Below are positions 19,404-29,356 of a DNA stretch of 64,000 nucleotides, piece after piece; the first letter of the stretch is position 1; every line of letters starts with the position of its first letter. The notes under the pieces are model-generated. The model worked only from the letters and a program-made list of their open reading frames with translations. It was not told the DNA's origin and did no database searches. Source of the stretch: Fibrobacter sp. (GTDB lineage Bacteria; Fibrobacterota; Chitinivibrionia; Chitinivibrionales; Chitinispirillaceae); NCBI GenBank assembly GCA_012519985.1, contig JAAYPC010000262.1, positions 1 through 64,000 of the forward strand, given 5' to 3'. The translations under genes and the position numbers were made by a program.

Positions 19404-20155
19404 TCGTTTACACCCAGATCTTCTGGTCGGGAAAGAGGGTCAAGACCAAGCTGCATCAGATGATTCCTGATTTTTTCTTTTGTCGCCTGATCATTACCCA
19501 GCACTTTTGATAATTGTTTACGTCTCTGGGAAAAGCCCTTGCTCACAAAGGAGAAAAACGGTTCCCAACAGGATGGCTCAAGTTTTTTGTCAAGCTCCTT
19601 GTCTGTTATTATTTGAAAAACCGATGATTCCACATTGGGTCTGGGAAAAAATGCTCCAGGTGGTACATGAAACAGTATGCGGGGTGTGCCGAAAAAAGAA
19701 CAGAAAATGCTGAGAAAACCATTGGTTTTACTATGCGGTGCAGAAACGATTCTCTCTGCAACCTCTCTTTGAACCATAAAGGTACAGGAAAGAATATTGT
19801 TTCCCAAAAGAAGTGTTTTTTTTATGATCATAGCTCCTATGGAGTATGGAAGATTACCTACCACATGAAGAGGAAAACCTGTGGTGGAAAAATCAAACTC
19901 CAGCACATCTGCATGATGAATGGTGTAGGAGCCTTCCCCCAGTTTTGCCCTTAACTGCTCTATCGCCTCAGAATCGACTTCCACCAGATGAAAATCAGGA
20001 AAGCGTTCTTTCAGGTATATACTTAAAGCCCCTTTTCCAGGACCTATTTCCAGCACATTTTCTTTATCAGTCTTTTCTGGCACCGCTTCGGCAATTCTGC
20101 GCGCAAAAGTTGGAGCTGTCAGAAAATGTTGTCCCAAATGTTTTTTTGGCCTCAT
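19376..20155 (-). CDS. rsmA: 16S rRNA (adenine1518/1519-N6) dimethyltransferase
   Basis: MRPKKHLGQHFL, EIGPGKGALS, VVGNLPYSIGA. Confidence 0.95.
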   Translation of the reverse strand: MRPKKHLGQHFLTAPTFARRIAEAVPEKTDKENVLEIGPGKGALSIYLKERFPDFHLVEVDSEAIEQLRAKLGEGSYTIHHADVLEFDFSTTGFPLHVVGNLPYSIGAMIIKKTLLLGNNILSCTFMVQREVAERIVSAPHSKTNGFLSIFCSFFGTPRILFHVPPGAFFPRPNVESSVFQIITDKELDKKLEPSCWEPFFSFVSKGFSQRRKQLSKVLGNDQATKEKIRNHLMQLGLDPLSRPEDLGVNEWLSLFKLR

Positions 20156-20456
20156 AATTCTTATTTCCAGCCTAATTCGAATGATACTTTGGAGATAAAT
20201 CGCATAGCACCCTTTAGATTATGGGGTTTGCAGTTTTGTCCTCCGTAACAGACTACTGCGAAGAACCGTCTGAGCATATCAACAAGGTGATATTACTAAA
20301 AACCACAAACCTTACAATAAAGGGGGACTAAGTGAATCGCTTCACTATAACCATCCGACTTAGGTTTAAGATAAACATTAAATCTGGCAAAACTCCAGCC
20401 CCCGGTATTAAATTAGTTATAAAAACGACTTATGTATATAATTTTCATTATAGGAG

Positions 20457-20873
20457 ATGACATTGGATCACAAATTTGTCACATTTGCCTTTATTGCCGG
20501 TATAGCCTTTAATGGCTGCCAACAAAAAAAACAGGCCCAAACCCCTCCCCCATCAACAGAAATAAAAGAAGAGATTAAAGTTATCCCTTTTGTACCACCA
20601 GCAGATTCTACCATCACAGCACAACAGATGAAAGCCTGGGCCAACACCAATGAATTTCTCGATTCCCTGACCCAATTGTACTCGGACTCATTTAAGGTCA
20701 GCGATCCAGTCAAAAGAATGCATTATCAGGATAATTTTTCCTCTGCACAAGATAAGATCTGTGTTTTAAACGGACTCTCTGGTGGGTACAAAGAATATAA
20801 ATGGATTCTGAACAATATAGGTAACCCAAAAAACAAAGCGGTTGTGGAAGCTGCTGGGGTGGCAGTCCACTAA
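20457..20873 (+). CDS. Small lipoprotein
   Basis: Lipobox IAFNGCQQ and Pro-rich linker. Confidence 0.5.
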   Translation: MTLDHKFVTFAFIAGIAFNGCQQKKQAQTPPPSTEIKEEIKVIPFVPPADSTITAQQMKAWANTNEFLDSLTQLYSDSFKVSDPVKRMHYQDNFSSAQDKICVLNGLSGGYKEYKWILNNIGNPKNKAVVEAAGVAVH

Positions 20874-20924
20874 AAAATGGATCCTGTGGAGATGGCAGAT
20901 CAGTCGTTATGACTGTCACCAGAG

Positions 20925-21899
20925 TCATGGATACCAGCGGAAAATATTACCCGTGTCAGGTATGCTCTTCATTATCAGATTACTGACTCTGGTCAGTTCA
21001 TCTAAAATTGTACTATCAATTTCACCATGAAGCGATTTTACATTTGACTGTACCTGAGAGCCATTACGGGCACCAACAAGCACAGTTGAAACCCCTTGTC
21101 TGGATAGTACCCAGCGTATGGCCAGTTCAAGAAGAGACCTGCCGGAGTTTTCAGCAATATTTTTAAGATTCTCAACCCCTTCGTATACCAGAGGCCAGAG
21201 TTCCTTATCAAACAAAACGGTATATTTCCGATGATCACCTGCGGCAAACTCTATCTCCTTAGCAAACTTTCCGGTAAGTATTCCCTGAGCTATGGAGCTG
21301 TAAGTTACAATGGAAATCTTTTTTTCAATACAGAAAGGTATGATGTCATATTCGGGCCATCTCCAGAGAAGATTATAGCAGAGCTGATGAGCATCGATTT
21401 GTCCAACACGCAAAAGTGTTTCCATCTGCTCTATTGAAAAGTTACTGACCCCAATACCTTTTATCAGTCCTTTTTCTCTGGCCCTGATCAACCCCTCCAT
21501 CATGCCCTCCAGATCGGCATTTTTTTTAGGCCAGTGGATATAGAACAAATCGATGTAATCGGTCTTGAGCCGTTTAAGTGAGTTTGCTATTGATGCTTCC
21601 ACCTTTTCTCTTTGAGTAAACATCATTTTGGAGGCTATAAAAACCTTCTCCCGAACAGCTTTAAGTGCACGACCTAAAAGCTCTTCAGAATGCCCTTTAC
21701 CGTAAGCCTGAGCAGTATCGAAGTGGGTAATACCTCTGTCATAACTGGCCTTTATGGCATCCAGAGAATCATTTTCGTTCTGTATACCCCAATCACGCCC
21801 CCCAATTGCCCAGCAACCCAATCCCAATACTGAAGACTTTTTGGGCACCGATCCAATCCTGGTGGATTGCAGTTGCTCTTCTGATTCATTTTGCTTCAA
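20925..21899 (-). CDS. Aldo/keto reductase
   Basis: HFDTAQAYGKGHSEELLGRAL, DYIDLFYIHWP, GVSNFS. Confidence 0.88.
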   Translation of the reverse strand: MKQNESEEQLQSTRIGSVPKKSSVLGLGCWAIGGRDWGIQNENDSLDAIKASYDRGITHFDTAQAYGKGHSEELLGRALKAVREKVFIASKMMFTQREKVEASIANSLKRLKTDYIDLFYIHWPKKNADLEGMMEGLIRAREKGLIKGIGVSNFSIEQMETLLRVGQIDAHQLCYNLLWRWPEYDIIPFCIEKKISIVTYSSIAQGILTGKFAKEIEFAAGDHRKYTVLFDKELWPLVYEGVENLKNIAENSGRSLLELAIRWVLSRQGVSTVLVGARNGSQVQSNVKSLHGEIDSTILDELTRVSNLIMKSIPDTGNIFRWYP

Positions 21900-21964
21900 T
21901 TGTAGAACCCCTCTTTTTTAAAAGAATTAGCGGTATATTCGATATTGCTGAATGTGGTGTGCCG

Positions 21965-22954
21965 CTAATTGCCCGAAAGATGAAATGTATACTCAATTGT
22001 GGGTACCTTATCTTTTTTGTTATGTCTGGGGAATTCCCATTGGTTCAAGCTCTGCATTATCAACTGGCTAACCCGCCCTGAAACACCAGATTTAATTCGC
22101 GATTCTGTTACTTTACCATCCACAGAGATTCCAAAAGAAACAGTCAGGCTTTCCGGAATCGAAAAAAGCATTTGAGAATGTAAAATGTCATCTATTATCA
22201 GCGGACCATAATAATGGCTGATCCACTGATGCATTGTTTCCTTATTAAATTCTATTGGGGCAAGATTCTTAAGTTGTGCACAGATCGCATCCCTTGCATA
22301 GGATTGCAGATTATAGCCTGGAGCACAACCGATAGAAATAAGCGCATCTACCAGATCGATCATACCATCCGGGAAAAACTCCTGCAGTTCACCGGTATAA
22401 TTATTAAAGATGCGATCATTGCATATCAGCCCATCAGTACTTTTATCCATTGACCATAATTCATCAGTTTGACTGGCCCCATAGCAGGTATCATCACCAA
22501 CAATAAAGGTCTGGCGGATAATCCTCACATCACAGGCATAACCGCTTTTATCGGATCTTTTCCCATAGGGAATCAGATAGCCATTGCGAGTCAGATATAT
22601 GGAGAGTGTATCTTCAGACGGGAATGTGACAGCCCAGTTAATCACCTGCCATATAATGCCATTATCACGGATTTCCAGATGATCGGACTTTCTGACAGTA
22701 CTGTTTTGGTTTTTAAACTCACTTACCCAGAACCCGGCAACTTCTTTCCTGATACTGTCCTGTTGGGCTTCGCTCATCTGAGCAATTTTCTGTCGGGTAA
22801 CATCGGCATCTGCATTAATAAAGCTGGAAATATTGGCAGGAAGTCCATGACGGCTAAAATGGCTTACCATATAAAAGCCACAGAAAAGAATTGCTAATAA
22901 TACCACACTTCTAATAAGAGATGATCTTGGGGAACTTTTCTTTGAGGTATGCAT
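21965..22954 (-). CDS. Membrane-anchored protein with TonB/AgmX-like C-terminal segment
   Basis: N-terminal TM; C-terminus VSFGISVDGKVTESRIKSGVSG...LNQWEFP. Confidence 0.5.
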   Translation of the reverse strand: MHTSKKSSPRSSLIRSVVLLAILFCGFYMVSHFSRHGLPANISSFINADADVTRQKIAQMSEAQQDSIRKEVAGFWVSEFKNQNSTVRKSDHLEIRDNGIIWQVINWAVTFPSEDTLSIYLTRNGYLIPYGKRSDKSGYACDVRIIRQTFIVGDDTCYGASQTDELWSMDKSTDGLICNDRIFNNYTGELQEFFPDGMIDLVDALISIGCAPGYNLQSYARDAICAQLKNLAPIEFNKETMHQWISHYYGPLIIDDILHSQMLFSIPESLTVSFGISVDGKVTESRIKSGVSGRVSQLIMQSLNQWEFPRHNKKDKVPTIEYTFHLSGN

Positions 22955-23207
22955 CCTTTGCTCCTGTAACTACCCGGTAGAATTGACCTGGATATTTAAC
23001 GAACTGGGAGAAAAAAACATTACATCAGAACATGAGAAAATTTTTATTAAAAATAGTAATGCCACAATAAAAAAGTAACCATTCTCGTAAGCGCTCTGGC
23101 CACTCAGTTGTGATCAATTGCGAATTTGTTTATTTTAAACACTTCAAAATCATAATGGTTTTGGGTGTAATAGAGTTTGTAGTCTCAAATGGAAGGTGTG
23201 ATTATCA

Positions 23208-23759
23208 ATGGAAGAAGCAGTCCGGCAGATATTGAAATTTATTGGTGAAGATCCACAAAGAGAAGGCTTGCAGGATACTCCAAAAAGAGTCTGCAGTGCT
23301 TTTAAACACCTCATGCAGGGATACACACAAAACCCCGAAGAGATAATAAAAAAAGCCATATTTCATGAGAAATGCAACCACATGATAATAGTGCGGGATA
23401 TTGAAGTTTACAGTATGTGTGAGCATCATATACTGCCTTTTTTTGGCAAATGTCACATAGGATATATAGCTCAGGATCGAATCTACGGAGTAAGCAAACT
23501 TGCACGGCTGGTTGACTGCTTCTCAAGAAGACTTCAGGTCCAGGAACGCCTCACCCAGCAGATAGCAGCTTCAATTATGGCACCAATCGATGCAGAAGGA
23601 GTAGGAGTAGTAATCGAAGCTCAGCATCTTTGCATGATGATGAGAGGAGTATCAAAACAGAACTCAAAGATGATCACTTCGGCTATGTTGGGGAGCTTCA
23701 GAACAGAAAGCGATACACGAAATGAATTTCTCAGATTAATTGGTATGGAGCGTACCTGA
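23208..23759 (+). CDS. folE: GTP cyclohydrolase I
   Basis: SMCEHHILPFFGKCHIGYIA, VSKLARLVDCFSRRLQVQERLTQQIA. Confidence 0.95.
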   Translation: MEEAVRQILKFIGEDPQREGLQDTPKRVCSAFKHLMQGYTQNPEEIIKKAIFHEKCNHMIIVRDIEVYSMCEHHILPFFGKCHIGYIAQDRIYGVSKLARLVDCFSRRLQVQERLTQQIAASIMAPIDAEGVGVVIEAQHLCMMMRGVSKQNSKMITSAMLGSFRTESDTRNEFLRLIGMERT

Positions 23760-23768
23760 GAAAAAACT

Positions 23769-25520
23769 TCATACATCGACACTTACTGGCAGTTTCTGAA
23801 GTACCTCACCAAGAAGACGTTTATTGAGATTTTTAAGCCAGTGGGACATATCTTCAGTAGACTCTATTGCTTCGATATGAGAGATGCTTTCAGCAGCTTC
23901 TGCAAAACTGATATTGGCAATCAACTCCTTAATCAAAGGAATACTGCGTGGAATCACACTGAATCTGCGCAACCCCAGACCAACAAGCAGCACTGTATGC
24001 AGAGGGTTTCCTGCCATTTCCCCGCAGATAGAGAGAGGCATTCCATTATCATTGGCGCACTTTATGGCATTCTGAATGATTCGCAGGAAAGCGGGTTCAA
24101 TAGGATTGTACAGATAGTTTACCTTTGCATTATTGCGGTCTGCAGCACTGAGATACTGAATGAGATCGTTAGTACCAACCGAAGCGAAATCGATCTCTTT
24201 CATGAATGTTTCCATTTCCATTATGGCCAGTGGAACCTCAAAAAGGACTCCACACTTAGGCATTTTCATACCTAAATTCATGGCTACCTGAGCGATAACT
24301 GCCTTAGCCTCCAACCACTCCTGCAAAGTGGTAACCATAGGCATCATTATAGAATAATCGTGGCCAACACCTGCCTTCATGATTGCAGTTATCTGAGTTT
24401 CAAAGATATCTCTTCTTTCCAGAAATATCCGTATAGCCCTCCAGCCCATAAATGGATTAAACTCCGCAGGCATATCAAAGAATTGAGGTACTTTATCTCC
24501 ACCGATATCCATAAGGCGGATTACACAGTGTTTCTGTTTTGTTTTCTCCAGAATTTTCTTGTAGTATTCAAATTGTGCCTCCTCTGAGGGCATCTCTTTT
24601 CTGTTCGACAGGAGGTACTCGGTGCGGACCAGTCCTATTCCATCAGCGCCGAAATCATTTGCGTCATTCACATCTTCTGGTAAGGAGATGTTTGCCAGAA
24701 CATCGATTTGAACCCCATCGGTGGTATAAACCGGCCTGCGCCACTTGGTTTTCAGCATCTCAAAGGCTTTTTCATCGAATGCCTGTCTTTTGTATCTGCT
24801 TACAACTGCAGAGGCCGGTCGCACATAAACGACTCCTTTTTCTGCATCAACCAGGATGTGGTCTCCAGGTCTGATATTTTCAGCAATGTTTCTGATTCCA
24901 GATACAACCGGAATAGAATAAGAACGGGCAAGGATTGCAGCGTGAGAAGTTTTTCCACCACTGGCAGTAACAACAGCCTGAATTTTGGATTTATCGTAAG
25001 AGAGAATATCTGTGGGTGTAAAAGTTCTAAGCACAACCAGAACAACCGGCTCCATGAAAGTTTTGGTTCTGCCATCATCCTGATAAAGATAGGAGATCAG
25101 TTTTTCGCAGATTTCTACCATATCACTACTTCGTTCTTTAAAGTAGGTAGTGCCGGCAGAATCAAAGCGCTTAATGAAATCATTGGAAACCAAGCGGATA
25201 GAAGACTCCAGATCGTAGAGTTTTGATGAAATGGTCTCTACAACCTGCCCTATAAAGGCAGGATCATCCAGAATATGTTCATAGATATTGAGTATGGAGA
25301 CATCAACGGTGGAAGATCCACCAAGATCAGTAATGTATTGCCGGTAGTCTTTTTTAGCCCGTTCCCTGATCTCGTTAAAACGCATGATCTCATCGCCAAC
25401 ATCCTGCCTTGAGATAGAAACGGTAGAAGTTTGTTGAACCGCTCTTCCTACAAAATAAGCAGACCCCATACCCCAGCCAGATACCACAGGTATGCCAGTT
25501 AATTTCGATTCTTTTTTCAT
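23769..25520 (-). CDS. ptsI: Phosphoenolpyruvate-protein phosphotransferase (PTS Enzyme I)
   Basis: SGGKTSHAAILAR phospho-His motif, LMDIGGDK, SICGEMAGNP; ATG overlaps the upstream stop (ATGA). Confidence 0.93.
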   Translation of the reverse strand: MKKESKLTGIPVVSGWGMGSAYFVGRAVQQTSTVSISRQDVGDEIMRFNEIRERAKKDYRQYITDLGGSSTVDVSILNIYEHILDDPAFIGQVVETISSKLYDLESSIRLVSNDFIKRFDSAGTTYFKERSSDMVEICEKLISYLYQDDGRTKTFMEPVVLVVLRTFTPTDILSYDKSKIQAVVTASGGKTSHAAILARSYSIPVVSGIRNIAENIRPGDHILVDAEKGVVYVRPASAVVSRYKRQAFDEKAFEMLKTKWRRPVYTTDGVQIDVLANISLPEDVNDANDFGADGIGLVRTEYLLSNRKEMPSEEAQFEYYKKILEKTKQKHCVIRLMDIGGDKVPQFFDMPAEFNPFMGWRAIRIFLERRDIFETQITAIMKAGVGHDYSIMMPMVTTLQEWLEAKAVIAQVAMNLGMKMPKCGVLFEVPLAIMEMETFMKEIDFASVGTNDLIQYLSAADRNNAKVNYLYNPIEPAFLRIIQNAIKCANDNGMPLSICGEMAGNPLHTVLLVGLGLRRFSVIPRSIPLIKELIANISFAEAAESISHIEAIESTEDMSHWLKNLNKRLLGEVLQKLPVSVDV

Positions 25521-27925
25521 ATCACTTTCCAGATTTCCCGCGCATATTCCAAAGTGGCTCTGTCCGAGGAGAAATACCCTGAACGTGCAATATTCAGAAG
25601 ACAAGCTTTGGACCACATTTGTTTATCAGCAAACAGTTGATCTATCGATTCCTGTTTCTTCACATAATCATCAAAATCAATCAGTACAAAATACCTGTCA
25701 TTATCACGTAAAGATGAGATCAGTGGATAGATTGTAGAGCCATCTGATAAAGAAGGTAAAAGACTTTCCAACAGTGAAAAAATGCTGGTTAAACGAGAAT
25801 CACTCTGCAGATATTCCTGAGGCCGGTAATCGTCAATATTGTCCAGCTCTTCAGAGCTCTTCCCAAAAAGAGAAATATTGTCCGAGCCAACTTTCTCTGC
25901 CAATTCCAGATTAGACCCACATCTGCTGGCAATTGTATAAGTACCATTAAAAGCAAATTTCATATTGAATGTGCCACCAGCTTCAAATGATGCGGTTGCA
26001 ATCTGCTCTGAAAGATCAGCAGATGGGAGAATTTTTTCAGCCCAGCTCATTCCAAAATTTGGAATAAACACGATCTGCATCTGTTTACTTGCTTCAGGAT
26101 CATTATTAACCAGATTTTTTGTAACATTAATAAGATGAATGACCTGTTTTGCCAGAAAATCGGACGGTGAAGCCTTCCCTGCAAACACATGAAGTCTTCT
26201 GCACTTTAAGGTTACTCCTGATTTAATCTGCAAGTATCTGTGCAGAATGTATAAGACATGCAAAACCTGACGTTTATAGGGATGAATCTTACCACTATGA
26301 ATATCAAACATAACCGAACAATCATCAACATTTGCCAGAGAAGCCTCATTAAGGCAGGAGGCTAAATGCTCTTTAGCCTGAAATTTAATTTTTTGAAGGG
26401 AGAGCTGATACTGCGAATCATCCGCAAATTTCTCCAGTTCCGCCAAAGCCAGAGGTTCTGTGATCCATCTTTGGCCAATAGCAGAGCAGATCAGCTCAGA
26501 TAACCTGGGATTAGCACACATTAACCAGCGACGGTGAGTTATCCCTGCAGTCTTGTTACAGAATTTTTCCGGAAAATGAGTAAAATAAGCCGGGAAAAGT
26601 CTTCGCTTTAAAATCTCAGACTGTTCCCTGGAAACCCCATTTACAGAAAATGAGCCCATTACGGCCAGATTGGCCAGACGAATCCTTTTAACTTCACCTT
26701 CTTCGATAAGAGACAAATCTCTTATTACATCTGCATCACCACTATAATTCTGCCGAATATCTTCCAGGTGTATCTGGTTTATATCAAAAAGTATCTGCAT
26801 GTGCCGAGGCAGGATCTGAGCCACTTTGTAGACTGGCCAGGCTTCAAGGTTTTCTTTATGAACGGCAGTGCTGGTGTAGGCAAAAACATTTTTGGTGATT
26901 TTCCAGGCTTGATCCCAGGAGAGATTTTCTTTGTCTATAAGAATTCTCATCAGCTCCGGAATAGCCAAAGCACAACGGCTCCCGTTTAACTGAATAACCA
27001 CTTTTTTATCCAGTTCGGTAATATCCTTGTTAGATATTTTGTAACGGCGAATTATATCCTGAAGTGCGGCACTGACAAAGAAAAACTGCTGTTTCATCCG
27101 CAGTTCAGTCACCCTGCGTATGTCTTCTTCCGGAAAAAGCACTTTGGTGATACGGCCAAGCTGAGACTTCTCCTCACAAGCCCTGACATAATCCCCGTGG
27201 TTGGCATAATCTGGAAGAAACTCTTCAGAAGCACGTGCGGACCACAATCGCAGAGTATTGACTATATTGTTGCGGTAGCCAGGTATAGGAACATCATAGG
27301 GTATTGCATGAACCTGCTCAGATGCTTTCCACTCATAAGGCCCCAGCGAACAGAGCGGATCTTTGGGGTAACACTCCCCCGCAAAACCTACACTGCAAGA
27401 ATACTCAGGTCTGACAATTTCCCAGGGATGTCCCCTATGCAGCCAATCGTAAGGACGTTCCACCTGAATTCCATTTTTGATGTCCTGCTGAAATTGGGCA
27501 TAATCATAGCGCAATCCATAGGCCATGGCAGGCAATCCCAAAGTAGCCAGAGATTCCAGCGAACAAACTGCCAGACGCCCCTTGCCCGCATACCCCAGCT
27601 CGAAATCATCTTCCTGTGCATAAAGCTCTTCTATAGAATAACCCAAAGAACGAACAGCGGTGGTAAATGGGGACTCAATGCCCAGGTTAACCATATTATG
27701 GCGCAGATTTTTGCCAAAAACGTACTCCATGGACAGGTAGTACACTCTCTTAACATTTTGCTCACGATAATTATTTGTAGTCTTGATCCAACTATCAACC
27801 AATTCACTTCTGACAGCATAAGCCAGAGCCATATATTTGTCATATGAAGTGGCAGAAGTGTCATCTTTGGCTAGAAAATAACGGAGATAACGGTAAAAAG
27901 CATCCTTGAGGTCCTTACTTTCCAT
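25517..27925 (-). CDS. Glycogen/starch phosphorylase homologue with altered catalytic motifs (probable pseudoenzyme)
   Basis: VYYLSMEY, SLESLATLGLPAMAYGLRYDY, HPYKRQVL, EAGGTFNMKFAFNG; full-length in frame. Confidence 0.85.
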   Translation of the reverse strand: MESKDLKDAFYRYLRYFLAKDDTSATSYDKYMALAYAVRSELVDSWIKTTNNYREQNVKRVYYLSMEYVFGKNLRHNMVNLGIESPFTTAVRSLGYSIEELYAQEDDFELGYAGKGRLAVCSLESLATLGLPAMAYGLRYDYAQFQQDIKNGIQVERPYDWLHRGHPWEIVRPEYSCSVGFAGECYPKDPLCSLGPYEWKASEQVHAIPYDVPIPGYRNNIVNTLRLWSARASEEFLPDYANHGDYVRACEEKSQLGRITKVLFPEEDIRRVTELRMKQQFFFVSAALQDIIRRYKISNKDITELDKKVVIQLNGSRCALAIPELMRILIDKENLSWDQAWKITKNVFAYTSTAVHKENLEAWPVYKVAQILPRHMQILFDINQIHLEDIRQNYSGDADVIRDLSLIEEGEVKRIRLANLAVMGSFSVNGVSREQSEILKRRLFPAYFTHFPEKFCNKTAGITHRRWLMCANPRLSELICSAIGQRWITEPLALAELEKFADDSQYQLSLQKIKFQAKEHLASCLNEASLANVDDCSVMFDIHSGKIHPYKRQVLHVLYILHRYLQIKSGVTLKCRRLHVFAGKASPSDFLAKQVIHLINVTKNLVNNDPEASKQMQIVFIPNFGMSWAEKILPSADLSEQIATASFEAGGTFNMKFAFNGTYTIASRCGSNLELAEKVGSDNISLFGKSSEELDNIDDYRPQEYLQSDSRLTSIFSLLESLLPSLSDGSTIYPLISSLRDNDRYFVLIDFDDYVKKQESIDQLFADKQMWSKACLLNIARSGYFSSDRATLEYAREIWKVI

Positions 27926-28294
27926 ATTTCTCCCGAAATACACTCTGAAGTGTTTCGCACTCCCGGCGAAAAAGCTGAATATTAAATTCGATGTCTTTGT
28001 CTTCCGGAAAATCCTCCGGAATGGAGAGAAAGCATAAGTTTCGACAGTAACTTAAAATAAAAAAATAAAGCCGAAATCACCGTGCTTCGATGTAATTATA
28101 CATTCATATTTAATTACAGTGCACTATAAAATATATTCCCGCTTATAATGAGTTCAAAATAGTAAGCATATAATAATATGACACTTAAGGCTTATTTGCA
28201 GTTCTATTCAAGAACATTGGTCTAAAAAAATAAATCCATAAATAAGCTTGTTTTGTGCAGCTTACCAATTTATTTTAGACATTCAATAAATTCT

Positions 28295-28382
28295 GGAGGG
28301 GTGGCCGAGTCGGCTTAAGGCACAGGTTTGCTAAACCTGCGTAGGGGTAACCCTACCGGAGGTTCGAATCCTCTCCCCTCCG
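28295..28382 (+). tRNA. tRNA-Ser (anticodon GCT)
   Basis: GGAGGGG/CCCCTCC acceptor, long variable arm, TTTGCTAAA anticodon loop, GGTTCGAATCC T-arm; no encoded CCA. Confidence 0.97.
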
Positions 28383-29321
28383 AATATTCTCTCTGTTCTC
28401 AACAGCCTTCGAAATAAGCTTTTCTACCAGCACTCTGCCATTTTTTCCATTTTCCAGACTGCCAAGAAGCCAGGAGGGTATACGTTTATATCCCCAAAAC
28501 GCCCCAGCAATAGCTCCAGTCATCGCGGCAATTGTATCGGTATCTCCTCCCATGGAAATAGCGAAAGTGAGGGAATCTTCAAATGATGACGGATTTCTAA
28601 GAAAAGAGTAGATTGCAGCAGAAACTGCATCCAGGGCATCAGCGCCATTTCCAACCATCCTCACACTCTCATGGGCAGAAGCCTGATGTTTGAGAGCCCT
28701 GGCAACATCACCCAGCTTGATCTTATAAGCGCTCTCGATCTCTAATTGATAAAAATGAGTAAACCAGTCTTCTGGTGAAACCTCGTTTAAAGCTAACAGC
28801 ACGGCATAGCCCTGCAACACTGCACCCGAAATTCCATAAGGATGAGTATGAGTGAGACTGGAGCAAAGTTTTACCTGTTCTGTAAAATCCTCTATTGATT
28901 TGATGGAGAAGAAAGCGCTTATCGGTGCAACTCTCATAGCTGCGCCATCACCAAAACTGCCCATTCCTCCATACAAACTTCTGGCAGCACTCTCTATGTG
29001 CTCTCCACTTCGCCACCGCTCAATCACCTCCAACATCCCTCCACTGTAATGCCGCCATGGAGAAAACCTCTTGAGAAAACGCTCCTTTAAAGATTCTTGA
29101 ATTATCTCCCCATTTTCGACCATCTCTTCCAAAACCGAAATGGTCATCTGGGTGTCATCAGTATATGTTACTGGAGGATGAGAGATAAAATAGTGAGAAT
29201 CAAGCGAAGGAATCAAATCCGGTCCATAGCCTTCAAAGGATGCTCCCGCAGCATCACCAATCCAGGTTCCATAAAGCAAACCCCGGAGTTTATCTTCAGA
29301 ATAGAGTAAATGTCTTTTCAT
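28353..29321 (-). CDS. ADP-ribosylglycohydrolase family protein
   Basis: GTWIGDAAGASFEG, YTDDTQMT, GGDTDTIAAMTGAIAGA. Confidence 0.88.
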   Translation of the reverse strand: MKRHLLYSEDKLRGLLYGTWIGDAAGASFEGYGPDLIPSLDSHYFISHPPVTYTDDTQMTISVLEEMVENGEIIQESLKERFLKRFSPWRHYSGGMLEVIERWRSGEHIESAARSLYGGMGSFGDGAAMRVAPISAFFSIKSIEDFTEQVKLCSSLTHTHPYGISGAVLQGYAVLLALNEVSPEDWFTHFYQLEIESAYKIKLGDVARALKHQASAHESVRMVGNGADALDAVSAAIYSFLRNPSSFEDSLTFAISMGGDTDTIAAMTGAIAGAFWGYKRIPSWLLGSLENGKNGRVLVEKLISKAVENRENIRRGEDSNLR

Positions 29322-29356
29322 TCACTTTTCCAAAACAATATTAAATTACCGGATTT

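Noticed and set aside
20395-20410. Sigma-54 promoter CTGGCAAAACTCCAGC upstream of the 20457 lipoprotein
   Set aside because: The -12 element lacks TTGC; GG-N10-GC spacing alone is not sufficient.
24708-25226. 172-aa plus-strand ORF antisense to ptsI (and many other ORFs opposite strong genes, e.g. 2555-3178, 8106-8813, 27197-27847, 45822-46325)
   Set aside because: Shadow ORFs opposite well-supported conserved genes; no RBS or family signal.
25517-27925. Calling the phosphorylase-like gene a pseudogene
   Set aside because: The frame is intact over about 800 aa with good RBS and translational coupling, so it appears maintained; classed as an altered CDS.
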